This document shows, piece by piece, positions 1-6,482 of a DNA stretch of 8,251 nt. The DNA comes from Parafilimonas sp. Lineage in GTDB: Bacteria; Bacteroidota; Bacteroidia; Chitinophagales; Chitinophagaceae. Both the position numbers and the translations under genes were made by a program. Every line of letters begins with the position of its first letter. Positions within the stretch are counted from its first letter, which is position 1. The DNA lies in assembly GCA_023251275.1 (NCBI GenBank), contig JAHEZC010000087.1, forward strand, positions 1 through 8,251, given 5' to 3'. The notes beneath the pieces are model-generated. The model was not told the DNA's origin, ran no database searches, and worked only from the letters and a program-made list of their open reading frames with translations.

Positions 1-207
1 CCGGCCAATCCACAGCAATTAACACATCAAACCATCAAAGGGTACTTTATAAAAATTCAATTGAATGCGATTCCCCAATCATTGAAAACAAAAGAAAAAA
101 AATGGCTTCCCCCAGATCGCCTCCAGAAACTGGCCTTTCCTAAATTTATTAACAAGCATTTCCAGGACAAACCAGGAATTTTTTTTCCATTTAATTCACA
201 GGATTAA
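1..207 (+). CDS. mutY: A/G-specific adenine glycosylase MutY, C-terminal fragment
   Basis: This is the 3' end of a gene that runs off the left edge; the frame is open from base 1 to a TAA at 205-207, giving 68 residues. The translation contains LTHQTIKGYFIKI and, near the end, LAFPKFINKH. Both match the end of the NUDIX-like C-terminal domain of MutY, where an 'LTHQ.I' strand and a closing 'FP..I..' motif are typical of Bacteroidota homologues. MutY removes adenine mispaired with 8-oxoguanine in base excision repair; the NUDIX-like domain recognises the oxidised guanine. The catalytic HhH-GPD domain and the iron-sulfur cluster lie outside the window, so activity cannot be judged. The next gene is ssb, an arrangement common in this phylum. 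The identification rests on a short stretch plus gene order. Confidence 0.85.
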   Translation, partial: PANPQQLTHQTIKGYFIKIQLNAIPQSLKTKEKKWLPPDRLQKLAFPKFINKHFQDKPGIFFPFNSQD

Positions 208-324
208 TTCAAAAAAAATTTACTCAACTCTTTTTCCCTCTTCCTTATTGATATTTATCTTTTAAAAGTCTCCAGGTCATTAGCGCTAAAATCATTGCAA
301 TTTTTATCTCCATATAAAATGTAC

Positions 325-351
325 GCCGAAAACAGTTTTTTAGGCTTTTTT
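325..351 (+). terminator. weak Rho-independent terminator candidate after mutY
   Basis: An imperfect hairpin pairs GCCGAAAA (325-332) with TTTTAGGC (338-345), with one G/A mismatch and a 5-nt loop, followed directly by six T (346-351). The stem has only three G-C pairs, so it is weak. Its place between mutY and ssb suits a terminator that would separate ssb from mutY transcription. Confidence 0.3.
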
Positions 352-384
352 CTGATGCCAATTGACAATAAATGTTAAACCTGC

Positions 385-415
385 TTGAAAATTGATTCTT
401 TTTTATTTAACTTTA
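385..415 (+). promoter_or_regulatory. possible Bacteroidota-type promoter for ssb
   Basis: TTG at 385-387 and TAACTTTA at 408-415 are separated by 20 nt. The second element matches the Bacteroidota -7 consensus TAnnTTTG at every fixed position but the last, and the TTG corresponds to the -33 element. It lies 46 bases before the ssb start codon. The surroundings are very AT-rich, so chance matches are likely. Confidence 0.3.
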
Positions 416-461
416 AAACGAATCCAAAGAAATTATTTTCGGTGAATCAAAAATCCATCGT

Positions 462-911
462 ATGAGAGGAGTAAACAGAGTGATGCTTATTGGCAATTTA
501 GGAAAAGACCCCGATACGCAATACCTTGAAGGAAATATCGGGGTGGCAAAGTTTCCGCTCGCAACAACAGAGACTTACAAAGACAGGGCTGGAAAATTAA
601 TTTCGCAAACAGAATGGCATACCGTGGTGTTGTGGCGCGGTCTTGCTGAGCTTGCCCAGAAATACCTGCACAAAGGAAGTCTCATCTATGTGGAAGGCAG
701 ATTAAGAACCCGGAGTTGGGAAGATAAAGAGGGTAATAAAAAATTCGCCACTGAAATCGTCGGTGATAACCTGATCATGCTGGATAAAAGAAGTGAAGGA
801 CATGGCGGATACCCATCCACGGGATCTCCGGGTGGAGAAGTAGCAGGGTATCATGGACCCGATGTACCACCACCTATTGGTGATGATCCGTCAGAAGGGT
901 TACCATTTTAA
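462..911 (+). CDS. ssb: single-stranded DNA-binding protein
   Basis: SSB coats single-stranded DNA during replication, recombination and repair and recruits partner proteins through its C-terminal tip. The N-terminal MRGVNRVMLIGNLGKDPDTQ is the classic first strand of the SSB OB-fold, which spans about residues 1-108. Aromatic residues expected to stack on bases include W52 (TEWH) and W86 (RSWEDKEG). A Gly/Pro-rich linker (about 112-140) leads to the acidic tip DDPSEGLPF, ending in the canonical LPF. At 149 residues it is close to the usual length. The ATG at 462 begins exactly at the conserved N-terminus; no clear Shine-Dalgarno is present, as is usual in this phylum. The gene ends in tandem in-frame stops, TAA then TGA. 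Its neighbours are mutY upstream and gldE downstream. Confidence 0.97.
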   Translation: MRGVNRVMLIGNLGKDPDTQYLEGNIGVAKFPLATTETYKDRAGKLISQTEWHTVVLWRGLAELAQKYLHKGSLIYVEGRLRTRSWEDKEGNKKFATEIVGDNLIMLDKRSEGHGGYPSTGSPGGEVAGYHGPDVPPPIGDDPSEGLPF

Positions 912-936
912 TGATTGTAGTATTTTTGTATAAAAT

Positions 937-969
937 TTACAGCGGCACGCACACAGCGTGCCGCTGTAA
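937..969. other. perfect 14-bp stem hairpin between ssb and gldE
   Basis: TTACAGCGGCACGC (937-950) is the exact reverse complement of GCGTGCCGCTGTAA (956-969), with loop ACACA (951-955). The inner 11 bp include nine G-C pairs, which stands out in this AT-rich spacer. There is no run of T directly after the stem on the + strand, so it is not a textbook intrinsic terminator. It could instead attenuate or end ssb transcription, protect the 3' end of the ssb message, or be structure in the gldE leader, since the gldE start is 30 bases downstream. Confidence 0.8.
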
Positions 970-998
970 TCAGAGTTTATTAACACAAAATATTCAAT

Positions 999-2342
999 TT
1001 GGATCCCCTTCCGCCTGCGCTGCTGCTTTTTTCTAAAACTTTGTTCCTCGCGGTTCTCGACCCGCAAAGTACAACGGTGCTTGTTTTTTTGTTGCTTGCT
1101 TTGATAACACTCTCATTTATAGTTTCCGGGGCGGAAGTTGCTTTTTTTTCATTGACCTATAAAGCTATCAGCCTCCTGAAAACAAAACAGGAACATTCAT
1201 ATAAACGCATTATAGTTTTCATCGAAAAGCCAAAAGAGCTTCTTGCTTCACTTCTTATAACGAATAGCTTTTCCAACATCGCAATCATTATTATCTCTAA
1301 TATTGTTATTGGCAGTGCGATTGAAACAACGGAACTGCACAATAGCTGGATCGAGTTCCTGATAAAAGTTGTACTCGTCGCTTCTATTCTTGTTTTATTT
1401 TGCGAAGTAATGCCAAAGGTGTATGCCAATCAGAATAACATCCGCTTCGCGAAGGATTTCGGTATCGTGATCGAAGCGGTGTATTATCTTTTCAGGAGAC
1501 CTGGTGCCTGGATGATAAAATATACTGATATTATTGAGAAGAAGCTTGCAAAAAATCTCAATGGTGATTATGGGAAGGAAGAGAGAAGGCAGGCGATTGA
1601 TTTGTATGCCGAAAGCTTTGCCTCTGAAAAGGAAAAAACGATTTTATTGGGGATAGAAAACTTTGGAGAAATCACTGTAAAGCAGGTGATGAAAACAAGA
1701 GTTGACGTAAACGGAATTGAATATAAAACCTCATTTTCAGATGTAATAAACCTGGTGGAGGAATTACATTACAGCCGCTTGCCTGTCTATAAGGAAGATC
1801 TCGATGAAGTGGTGGGGATTCTGAATACAAAGGATTTGCTGCCCGTTATTGAGAAACCCGATTTTGACTGGCATACATTGATCCGCCTTCCCTATTTCGT
1901 GCATGAGCAAAAATTGATTGAGGATCTTTTAAAGGAATTTCAGACAAGGCATATTCATTTTGCAATTGTGGTTGATGAGTTTGGCGGAACGAGCGGCATC
2001 GTAACATTGGAAGATGTGCTTGAAGAAGTAATAGGAGACATAAGAGATGAATTTGATGAAGAAGAAAGTGGATTTAAAAGGCTTGATGATCACAATTATA
2101 TCTTCGATGGGCGCACCATGATAAATGATGTATGCAAGCTGATGGAGCTACCGCCTGATACTTTTGACCGGATAAAAGGTGAAAGCGATTCGCTGGCAGG
2201 CCTCTTGCTTGAACTCACGGGTGAAATACCGGGTGTAAACCAGGTGATAAACAGCGGTGATTTTGATTTTACGGTACTTGAAATTATAAAAAACCGTTTG
2301 CAAAAAATAAAGATAAGTATCAGGCATCCCGCATCGTCATGA
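999..2342 (+). CDS. gldE: gliding motility-associated protein GldE (CNNM/CBS membrane protein)
   Basis: GldE is an inner-membrane protein of the CNNM/CorC-like superfamily that works with GldD in Bacteroidota gliding and type IX secretion; its biochemical activity is not settled. Residues about 24-165 form a DUF21/CNNM membrane region with hydrophobic helices near 26-44, 82-106 and 117-137 and the motif SGAEVAFFSL (43-52). A CBS pair follows: the first near 230-285 (YSRLPVYKEDLDEVVGIL), the second near 297-350 containing VVDEFGGTSGIVTLEDVLEE and IGDIRDEFDEE. A CorC_HlyC-type C-terminal domain covers about 357-440. The start codon is TTG: an in-frame TAA lies at 981-983, there is no ATG between, and the next in-frame ATG would remove the first 137 residues. 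MDPLPP also resembles known GldE N-termini. The stop overlaps gldD by 4 bases (ATGA), suggesting translational coupling. The 447-residue length is normal. Confidence 0.93.
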   Translation: MDPLPPALLLFSKTLFLAVLDPQSTTVLVFLLLALITLSFIVSGAEVAFFSLTYKAISLLKTKQEHSYKRIIVFIEKPKELLASLLITNSFSNIAIIIISNIVIGSAIETTELHNSWIEFLIKVVLVASILVLFCEVMPKVYANQNNIRFAKDFGIVIEAVYYLFRRPGAWMIKYTDIIEKKLAKNLNGDYGKEERRQAIDLYAESFASEKEKTILLGIENFGEITVKQVMKTRVDVNGIEYKTSFSDVINLVEELHYSRLPVYKEDLDEVVGILNTKDLLPVIEKPDFDWHTLIRLPYFVHEQKLIEDLLKEFQTRHIHFAIVVDEFGGTSGIVTLEDVLEEVIGDIRDEFDEEESGFKRLDDHNYIFDGRTMINDVCKLMELPPDTFDRIKGESDSLAGLLLELTGEIPGVNQVINSGDFDFTVLEIIKNRLQKIKISIRHPASS

Positions 2343-2977
2343 ATACAGTAACCTTGAAACATCTGCTACGAGAGATAAAAAAAGAAACTTTTTTTTCAGC
2401 AATTTTTTTATTGATATCTGTTACCTGTAACAGCCCTTATACACAAAAACCTGCAGGCTATTTTAAAATCTCTTTCCCGCAAAAAGAATACAGGTTATTT
2501 GATAAAGCGGATTATCCTTACACATTTGAATATCCTGTATATGCAGATATTATTAAGGACAGCAGTTTTTTAGGCGACACTACAGAAAACCCCTGGTGGA
2601 TAAATGTTGATTTTCCGCAGTTTTACGGCAGAATTTATATAAGTTATAAGTCAATCGGACCAAACAAACTGGAAAAGTTATTGAGCGATGCATTTATCAT
2701 GACGGATAAACATTCCATAAAAGCTTCCTATATTGACCAATCGCTTATAGCTACTGAAAATGGTGTGCATGGTATCTTCTTCAAGGTCGAAGGTGATGTA
2801 GCTACAGCCAACCAGTTTTTTCTGACTGATTCAACTAAAAACTTTTTGAGGGGAGCACTGTATTTTGATGCCACACCCAATGAAGACTCTTTGAAGCCTG
2901 TAAATGATTTCCTGGTAAGTGATATGAAACATCTGATCAATACTTTCAGGTGGAGAAATACATCGGGTATTCACTAA
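2339..2977 (+). CDS. gldD: gliding motility lipoprotein GldD
   Basis: GldD is a lipoprotein required for gliding in Flavobacterium and associated with T9SS function, acting with GldE; its molecular role is unknown. The protein has a basic N-terminal stretch (KHLLREIKK, 7-15), a hydrophobic core (18-28) and a candidate lipidation cysteine, C30, in ISVTCNS. The family signature KPAGYFKISFPQKEY follows at 37-51, and WWINVDFPQFYGRIYISYK matches another conserved GldD stretch. At 212 residues it has the usual length. The ATG overlaps the gldE TGA (2339-2342), which fixes the start and implies co-translation. One oddity is Thr at -1 of the lipobox, where Gly, Ala or Ser is usual; lipoylation is therefore inferred, not certain. 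Confidence 0.93.
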   Translation: MNTVTLKHLLREIKKETFFSAIFLLISVTCNSPYTQKPAGYFKISFPQKEYRLFDKADYPYTFEYPVYADIIKDSSFLGDTTENPWWINVDFPQFYGRIYISYKSIGPNKLEKLLSDAFIMTDKHSIKASYIDQSLIATENGVHGIFFKVEGDVATANQFFLTDSTKNFLRGALYFDATPNEDSLKPVNDFLVSDMKHLINTFRWRNTSGIH

Positions 2978-3040
2978 ACAGAAATCGGCGTTTTCAAATT
3001 ATCTTCACTTAATAAAATTACCTTTATACTAAACCGCACT

Positions 3041-3637
3041 ATGATTGCAATTGACAATAAGCTTATCAGTGATGCGGTTGTTGAAGAACAATTTGTATGT
3101 GACCTGCACAAATGCAAAGGAGGCTGTTGCGAAGATGGCGATGCCGGTGCGCCGCTCCAGGCTCCAGAATTAGATGAACTGATTGATAATTATGATATCA
3201 TAAAGCCTTACTTAACAAATGAAGGAATCCGTGAGATTGAAAAACGCGGAAAATATGTGTATGATGTAGAGTTTGGCTGGACAACACCTACCGTAAATGG
3301 ACAGATTTGCGCCTACGGCTTTCGTGATAAAAACGGCATCATCAAATGCGCCTTTGAAAAAGCTTTCCTGGATGGGAAAACAGCGTGGAGAAAGCCTTTG
3401 AGCTGTCATTTATTTCCCATCCGGGTAAAGAAAAGTAAACATGACCCTGATTTGGAATATGTGAATTATGAACCAAGAGAAGATTTGTGCAAAGCTGCCT
3501 GTAAATTGGGAAAGCAATTAAAAGTTCCGGTCTATATCTTTCTCAAAGATGCGATCATCCGGAAATATGGAGAGGAATTTTATGAAGCATTGGAGGCAAC
3601 TGCCATGCAGTTACAATCAGTTGAAAAAACTATATAA
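3041..3637 (+). CDS. DUF3109 family cysteine-rich protein
   Basis: This is a member of the DUF3109 family, widespread and uncharacterised in Bacteroidota. The diagnostic N-terminal block is FVCDLHKCKGGCCEDGDAGA followed by PL (18-39), with C20, C25, C29 and C30. Further cysteines are C90, C103, C122 (in LSCHLFPIRV), C150 and C154 (LCKAAC). The nine cysteines, with the CxxxxCxxxCC cluster resembling YkgJ-type zinc/iron-chelating proteins, suggest a metal or iron-sulfur site; this is inference. No signal peptide or membrane segment is seen, so it is probably cytosolic. The 198-residue length is typical. The ATG at 3041 sits at the family's usual MIAID start. It lies 63 bases after gldD on the same strand; TACCTTTA at 3019-3026 could be a weak -7 promoter element, so whether it is co-transcribed with gldD is open. 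Confidence 0.9.
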   Translation: MIAIDNKLISDAVVEEQFVCDLHKCKGGCCEDGDAGAPLQAPELDELIDNYDIIKPYLTNEGIREIEKRGKYVYDVEFGWTTPTVNGQICAYGFRDKNGIIKCAFEKAFLDGKTAWRKPLSCHLFPIRVKKSKHDPDLEYVNYEPREDLCKAACKLGKQLKVPVYIFLKDAIIRKYGEEFYEALEATAMQLQSVEKTI

Positions 3638-3723
3638 GAATACGTTGCAAAAGAGAGATAATAAAAGTCGTTCAGGTTTAAATAATTGACAGTAAAACAT
3701 ATTTATTCAGATTATAAATAATT

Positions 3724-5100
3724 ATGAAAGGAACAGTAGCCTCTTTTATAGCTAAAAGCACAGTAAAAACAGCCGATCTGGAACACAGGCGCAAAATTAA
3801 TTTCAACATCGAGAAATATAATGCTGTTGTACCTCAGGGCAAACAGCAGTTCAGTGATCTTAAGCTTGCGCGTGAAGGCGCCAAAAATGTAAAATGGCGT
3901 GCTGTTGAAAATCTTGCTTCCTATCTCGAAGAGTTTGAAAAACAGATCACGGCACACGGAGCAAAAGTTATCTGGGCAGAAACAGGCGAACAGGCATTGG
4001 TTGAAATTGGAAAAATATGTAAAAAGAAAAAATGCAAAACGCTTGTAAAAAGTAAAAGCATGGTGACTGAAGAAATTCACCTGAACGCTTTTCTGGCTAA
4101 GCACGGTATTCAAAGTGTGGAAACTGACCTCGGTGAATATATACAGCAACTTGCTGGCGAACCGCCTTATCATATTGTGACTCCGGCCATGCACAAGAGC
4201 AAGGAAGATGTAGCAAAATTATTTTCAGAAAAGCTCGGCACTTCACCTGACTTATCACCGGGGCAATTAACTATGGTAGCACGTAAAACATTGCGTGAAA
4301 AGTACGTACAGGCAGAAGTTGGCGTTACCGGTGCAAACTTTATTGTGGCAGATATTGGCGCTGTTGCGATTACCGAAAATGAAGGCAATGCAAGACTATG
4401 CTGCGCATGGCCCAAAACACATATTGTGATTGCAGGCATCGAAAAAATGCTTCCTTCACTTAATGACCTTGGATTGTTCTGGCCCTTACTTGCAACTTAT
4501 GGCACAGGACAAAAACTGACCGTGTATAATACTTTAGTTTGTGGTCCGCGACGTACCAATGAAAATGATGGTCCCGATGAAATGTATGTAATATTGCTCG
4601 ACAATGGGAGAACCAATCTGCTTGCCGATGCAAAAACAAGAGAAGCTTTATACTGCATTCGTTGCGGCGCCTGTTTGAATGCCTGCCCCGTTTACAAAAA
4701 CATCGGTGGCCACAGTTATGAAACAGCTTACAGCGGACCAATAGGAAGTGTGATTACGCCGCATTTAAAAAGAATGAATGATTATAAACATCTGAGTTAT
4801 GCTTCTTCGCTATGCGGAAATTGCACCGAAGTTTGCGCAGTGAAAATTGATCTCCATCAATTGTTACTCGAAAACCGCCATGAGGCAGTGAAAAGAGGCT
4901 ACAGCAGGTTAAGTGAACGGATTGCATGGAAGATATGGAAAAAAGCGGGCCTTAGCAGAAAGATGATGAACATGGGTTCCGGCTGGCTGAAAAACTGGAC
5001 AGTAAATAAAATGTTCAGAGGATGGAGAAAGCATAGAAGCAGTTTGAGCTTCAGTCAAAAAACATTTAATGAATTGTGGAAAGAAAGAAATAATAATTAA
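3724..5100 (+). CDS. lutB: LutB/LldF-type L-lactate oxidation iron-sulfur protein
   Basis: LutB is the iron-sulfur electron-transfer subunit of the LutABC-type L-lactate oxidising complex, which converts L-lactate to pyruvate (E. coli YkgEFG paralogues). An LUD domain covers about residues 65-300, with signatures LVKSKSMVTEEIHLN and GVTGANFIVADIGAVAITEN. The ferredoxin-like part has a complete CxxCxxCxxxCP motif at C311, C314, C317 and C321, and a three-cysteine motif at C364, C367 and C371. The second motif reads VCAVKIDLH where family members usually have CP; Ala replaces Pro at 372. A basic helical C-terminal region (about 385-455) matches the LutB tail. At 458 residues it is full length. 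The ATG at 3724 has an A-rich leader and follows DUF3109 by 86 bases. No lutA or lutC is present in the window; partners may lie elsewhere. Confidence 0.93.
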   Translation: MKGTVASFIAKSTVKTADLEHRRKINFNIEKYNAVVPQGKQQFSDLKLAREGAKNVKWRAVENLASYLEEFEKQITAHGAKVIWAETGEQALVEIGKICKKKKCKTLVKSKSMVTEEIHLNAFLAKHGIQSVETDLGEYIQQLAGEPPYHIVTPAMHKSKEDVAKLFSEKLGTSPDLSPGQLTMVARKTLREKYVQAEVGVTGANFIVADIGAVAITENEGNARLCCAWPKTHIVIAGIEKMLPSLNDLGLFWPLLATYGTGQKLTVYNTLVCGPRRTNENDGPDEMYVILLDNGRTNLLADAKTREALYCIRCGACLNACPVYKNIGGHSYETAYSGPIGSVITPHLKRMNDYKHLSYASSLCGNCTEVCAVKIDLHQLLLENRHEAVKRGYSRLSERIAWKIWKKAGLSRKMMNMGSGWLKNWTVNKMFRGWRKHRSSLSFSQKTFNELWKERNNN

Positions 5101-6240
5101 TTGCATTTTGCAGATATAAATGTGCTGCTTGTTTATTCACCACATATCACACCAAGACTTAATTATATCCTTAAAATATTTTTTGGAAACAATTTTATTC
5201 TTACAGATAACCGCGAAATTTTTTTTGAGCACCACGAAATAAAAATCAATTATTCTTTTGACAGGATCAGCTTAGATGATTTATGGATTCAACCTTGCGG
5301 CCTGTTGTTTCAGGATGATGTAAAACAACAAATTGTTGAATCGTTTACATGGAACACATTAAAAGTATTTTTCAAAACAGAAGGAAACATTCCTTTTGAT
5401 ATTTTTTCGGCCTCATTTTATTTGATAACCTGCTATGAAGAATATTTACCACATATCAAAGATGAATATGGAAGGTATTCGCATGTAAACAGTCTGGCTT
5501 TCAGGGAGAATTTTTTGAATCTGCCTTTGGTGAATCTATGGATGAAAGAATTTAAGAAACTGCTGAAAGCTGAATTCCCTTCATATAACCCTGCAGATAA
5601 AGTATTCACTTTTATTCCAACTTACGATATTGATATTGCGTATGCGTATTTGCATAAACCTGTCTTAAATAACCTGGGAGGTTTTTATAAAGAATTGTTT
5701 ACAGGTAAATGGAAACAACTCTCAGAAAGAGCCAATGTTTTCAGAGGATCGAAAAAAGATCCCTTTGATACATATCAATGGCTGGATAATATGCATGTGC
5801 GATATAAATTGAAGCCTATTTATTTTTTTCTTATTGCAGAACGAAGAAAAAGTTATGATAAAAATATTTCTCCGCATAATAAAGCAATGCATAATTTGAT
5901 ACAACAGCATACAGCGAAATATGAAGTCGGTATTCATCCTTCATGGCAAAGCGGAGATGATGAAAAAGTATTGTCACAAGAGATACAATTATTATCAGAG
6001 ATTGCACAGAAAGTTATAGCTAACAGCAGGCAACATTATATAAGAATGGATTTGCCAGGAACTTATCGCCGACTGATAGAAAATGGAATCAAAGATGAGC
6101 ATTCTATGGGATACGGCAGCATCAACGGTTTCAGGAATTCTTATTGTATGGCACATCAATGGTTTGATCTCGAAAAAAATAAAACGACAAATTTAATTGT
6201 GCATCCATTCTGCTACATGGAAGCGAATTCTTTTTTTTAG
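5101..6240 (+). CDS. polysaccharide deacetylase-like protein, cut by an in-frame TAG
   Basis: The protein resembles a Bacteroidota family usually annotated as polysaccharide deacetylase with an extra N-terminal domain. Visible family blocks are VYSPHITPRLNYI (11-23), PFDIFSASFYLITCYEEYLP (98-117) with DEYGRYSHVNSLAF after it, TYDIDIAY (174-181, in the position of the NodB Asp motif), GIHPSW (277-282), IRMDLPGTYRRLIENGI (314-330) followed by SMGYG, and HPFCYMEAN (368-376). Which cell-envelope glycan it acts on, if any, is unknown. No signal peptide is seen. The frame begins with TTG right after the lutB TAA (no gap); a GTG at 5122 would give MLLVYSP, closer to the usual family start, so the start is uncertain. 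Translation stops at TAG (6238-6240) after 379 residues, yet the same frame stays open and family-like to 6432. The gene may thus be a pseudogene, carry a base error, or be read through. Confidence 0.8.
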   Translation: MHFADINVLLVYSPHITPRLNYILKIFFGNNFILTDNREIFFEHHEIKINYSFDRISLDDLWIQPCGLLFQDDVKQQIVESFTWNTLKVFFKTEGNIPFDIFSASFYLITCYEEYLPHIKDEYGRYSHVNSLAFRENFLNLPLVNLWMKEFKKLLKAEFPSYNPADKVFTFIPTYDIDIAYAYLHKPVLNNLGGFYKELFTGKWKQLSERANVFRGSKKDPFDTYQWLDNMHVRYKLKPIYFFLIAERRKSYDKNISPHNKAMHNLIQQHTAKYEVGIHPSWQSGDDEKVLSQEIQLLSEIAQKVIANSRQHYIRMDLPGTYRRLIENGIKDEHSMGYGSINGFRNSYCMAHQWFDLEKNKTTNLIVHPFCYMEANSFF

Positions 6241-6432
6241 CAACACTACAGTGCAAAACAAGCCGCAGAGGAATTGAAACATTATTATGACATAACAAAG
6301 CAGGTGCAGGGAGAATTGATCACTATCTTCCACAATCATTTTTTAACCGAACAACCGGAATGGATTGAATACAGAAATATGTACAAAGGATTCTTAAAGA
6401 ATCCAACTTCAACCTCTCACAGCTTGCAATAA
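6241..6432 (+). pseudogene. in-frame C-terminal remainder of the deacetylase-like gene
   Basis: Directly after the TAG at 6238-6240, the same frame runs for 63 sense codons to a TAA at 6430-6432. The translation begins QHYSAKQAAEELKHYYDITK and contains TIFHNHFLTEQPEWIEYRNM. From memory of the family, the intact form runs 'HPFC.M.ANS(F/Y)..QHYS...A..E...YY', and an HN or HNH motif with a closing W/Y-rich helix ends the protein. The expected sense codon at the stop would fit Glu (GAG) or another one-base neighbour of TAG. The rejoined product would be 443 residues. This segment has no start codon of its own at a sensible place and is not a separate gene. Confidence 0.75.
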
Positions 6433-6433
6433 A

Positions 6434-6464
6434 AAAACAGGCGGATAAATAATCCGCCTGTTTT
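6434..6464. terminator. bidirectional Rho-independent terminator between convergent genes
   Basis: AAAACAGGCGGAT (6434-6446) and ATCCGCCTGTTTT (6452-6464) form a perfect 13-bp stem with loop AAATA. The A-tract on one side and T-tract on the other let it work in both directions. It starts 2 bases after the TAA at 6432 of the + strand unit and lies 18 bases beyond the 3' end of the - strand T9SS gene, so it most likely ends both transcripts. That it sits just after the TAA at 6432, and not just after the TAG, supports 6432 as the original end of the upstream gene. Confidence 0.92.
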
Positions 6465-6482
6465 ATAAAACAATTTTTAAGA

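Noticed and set aside
280..289. TTAGCGCTAA palindrome in the mutY-ssb gap as an operator
   Set aside because: Ten bases, single copy, with no promoter element overlapping it; not enough to call a site.
3686..3718. TTGACA (3686-3691) and TATAAA (3713-3718) upstream of lutB as a sigma-70 promoter
   Set aside because: The spacer is 21 nt, too long for this class, and Bacteroidota promoters use a different consensus; the AT-rich spacer makes chance likely.
3712..4194. 160-codon open frame on the - strand opposite lutB
   Set aside because: It lies wholly opposite the 5' part of a well-supported gene, has Cys/Phe-rich composition typical of antisense reading, and shows no recognisable domain.
6228..6245. 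Frameshift in the eight-T run as the cause of the early stop in the deacetylase-like gene
   Set aside because: Shifting by one base either way gives non-family sequence and soon a stop; the family-like continuation is in the original frame, so the lesion is a substitution to TAG, not an indel.
6238..6246. TAG CAA as a specific readthrough signal of the viral UAG-CAR-YYA type
   Set aside because: The codon after CAA is CAC, which does not fit YYA, and that signal is known from eukaryotic systems; it adds little to the readthrough idea.
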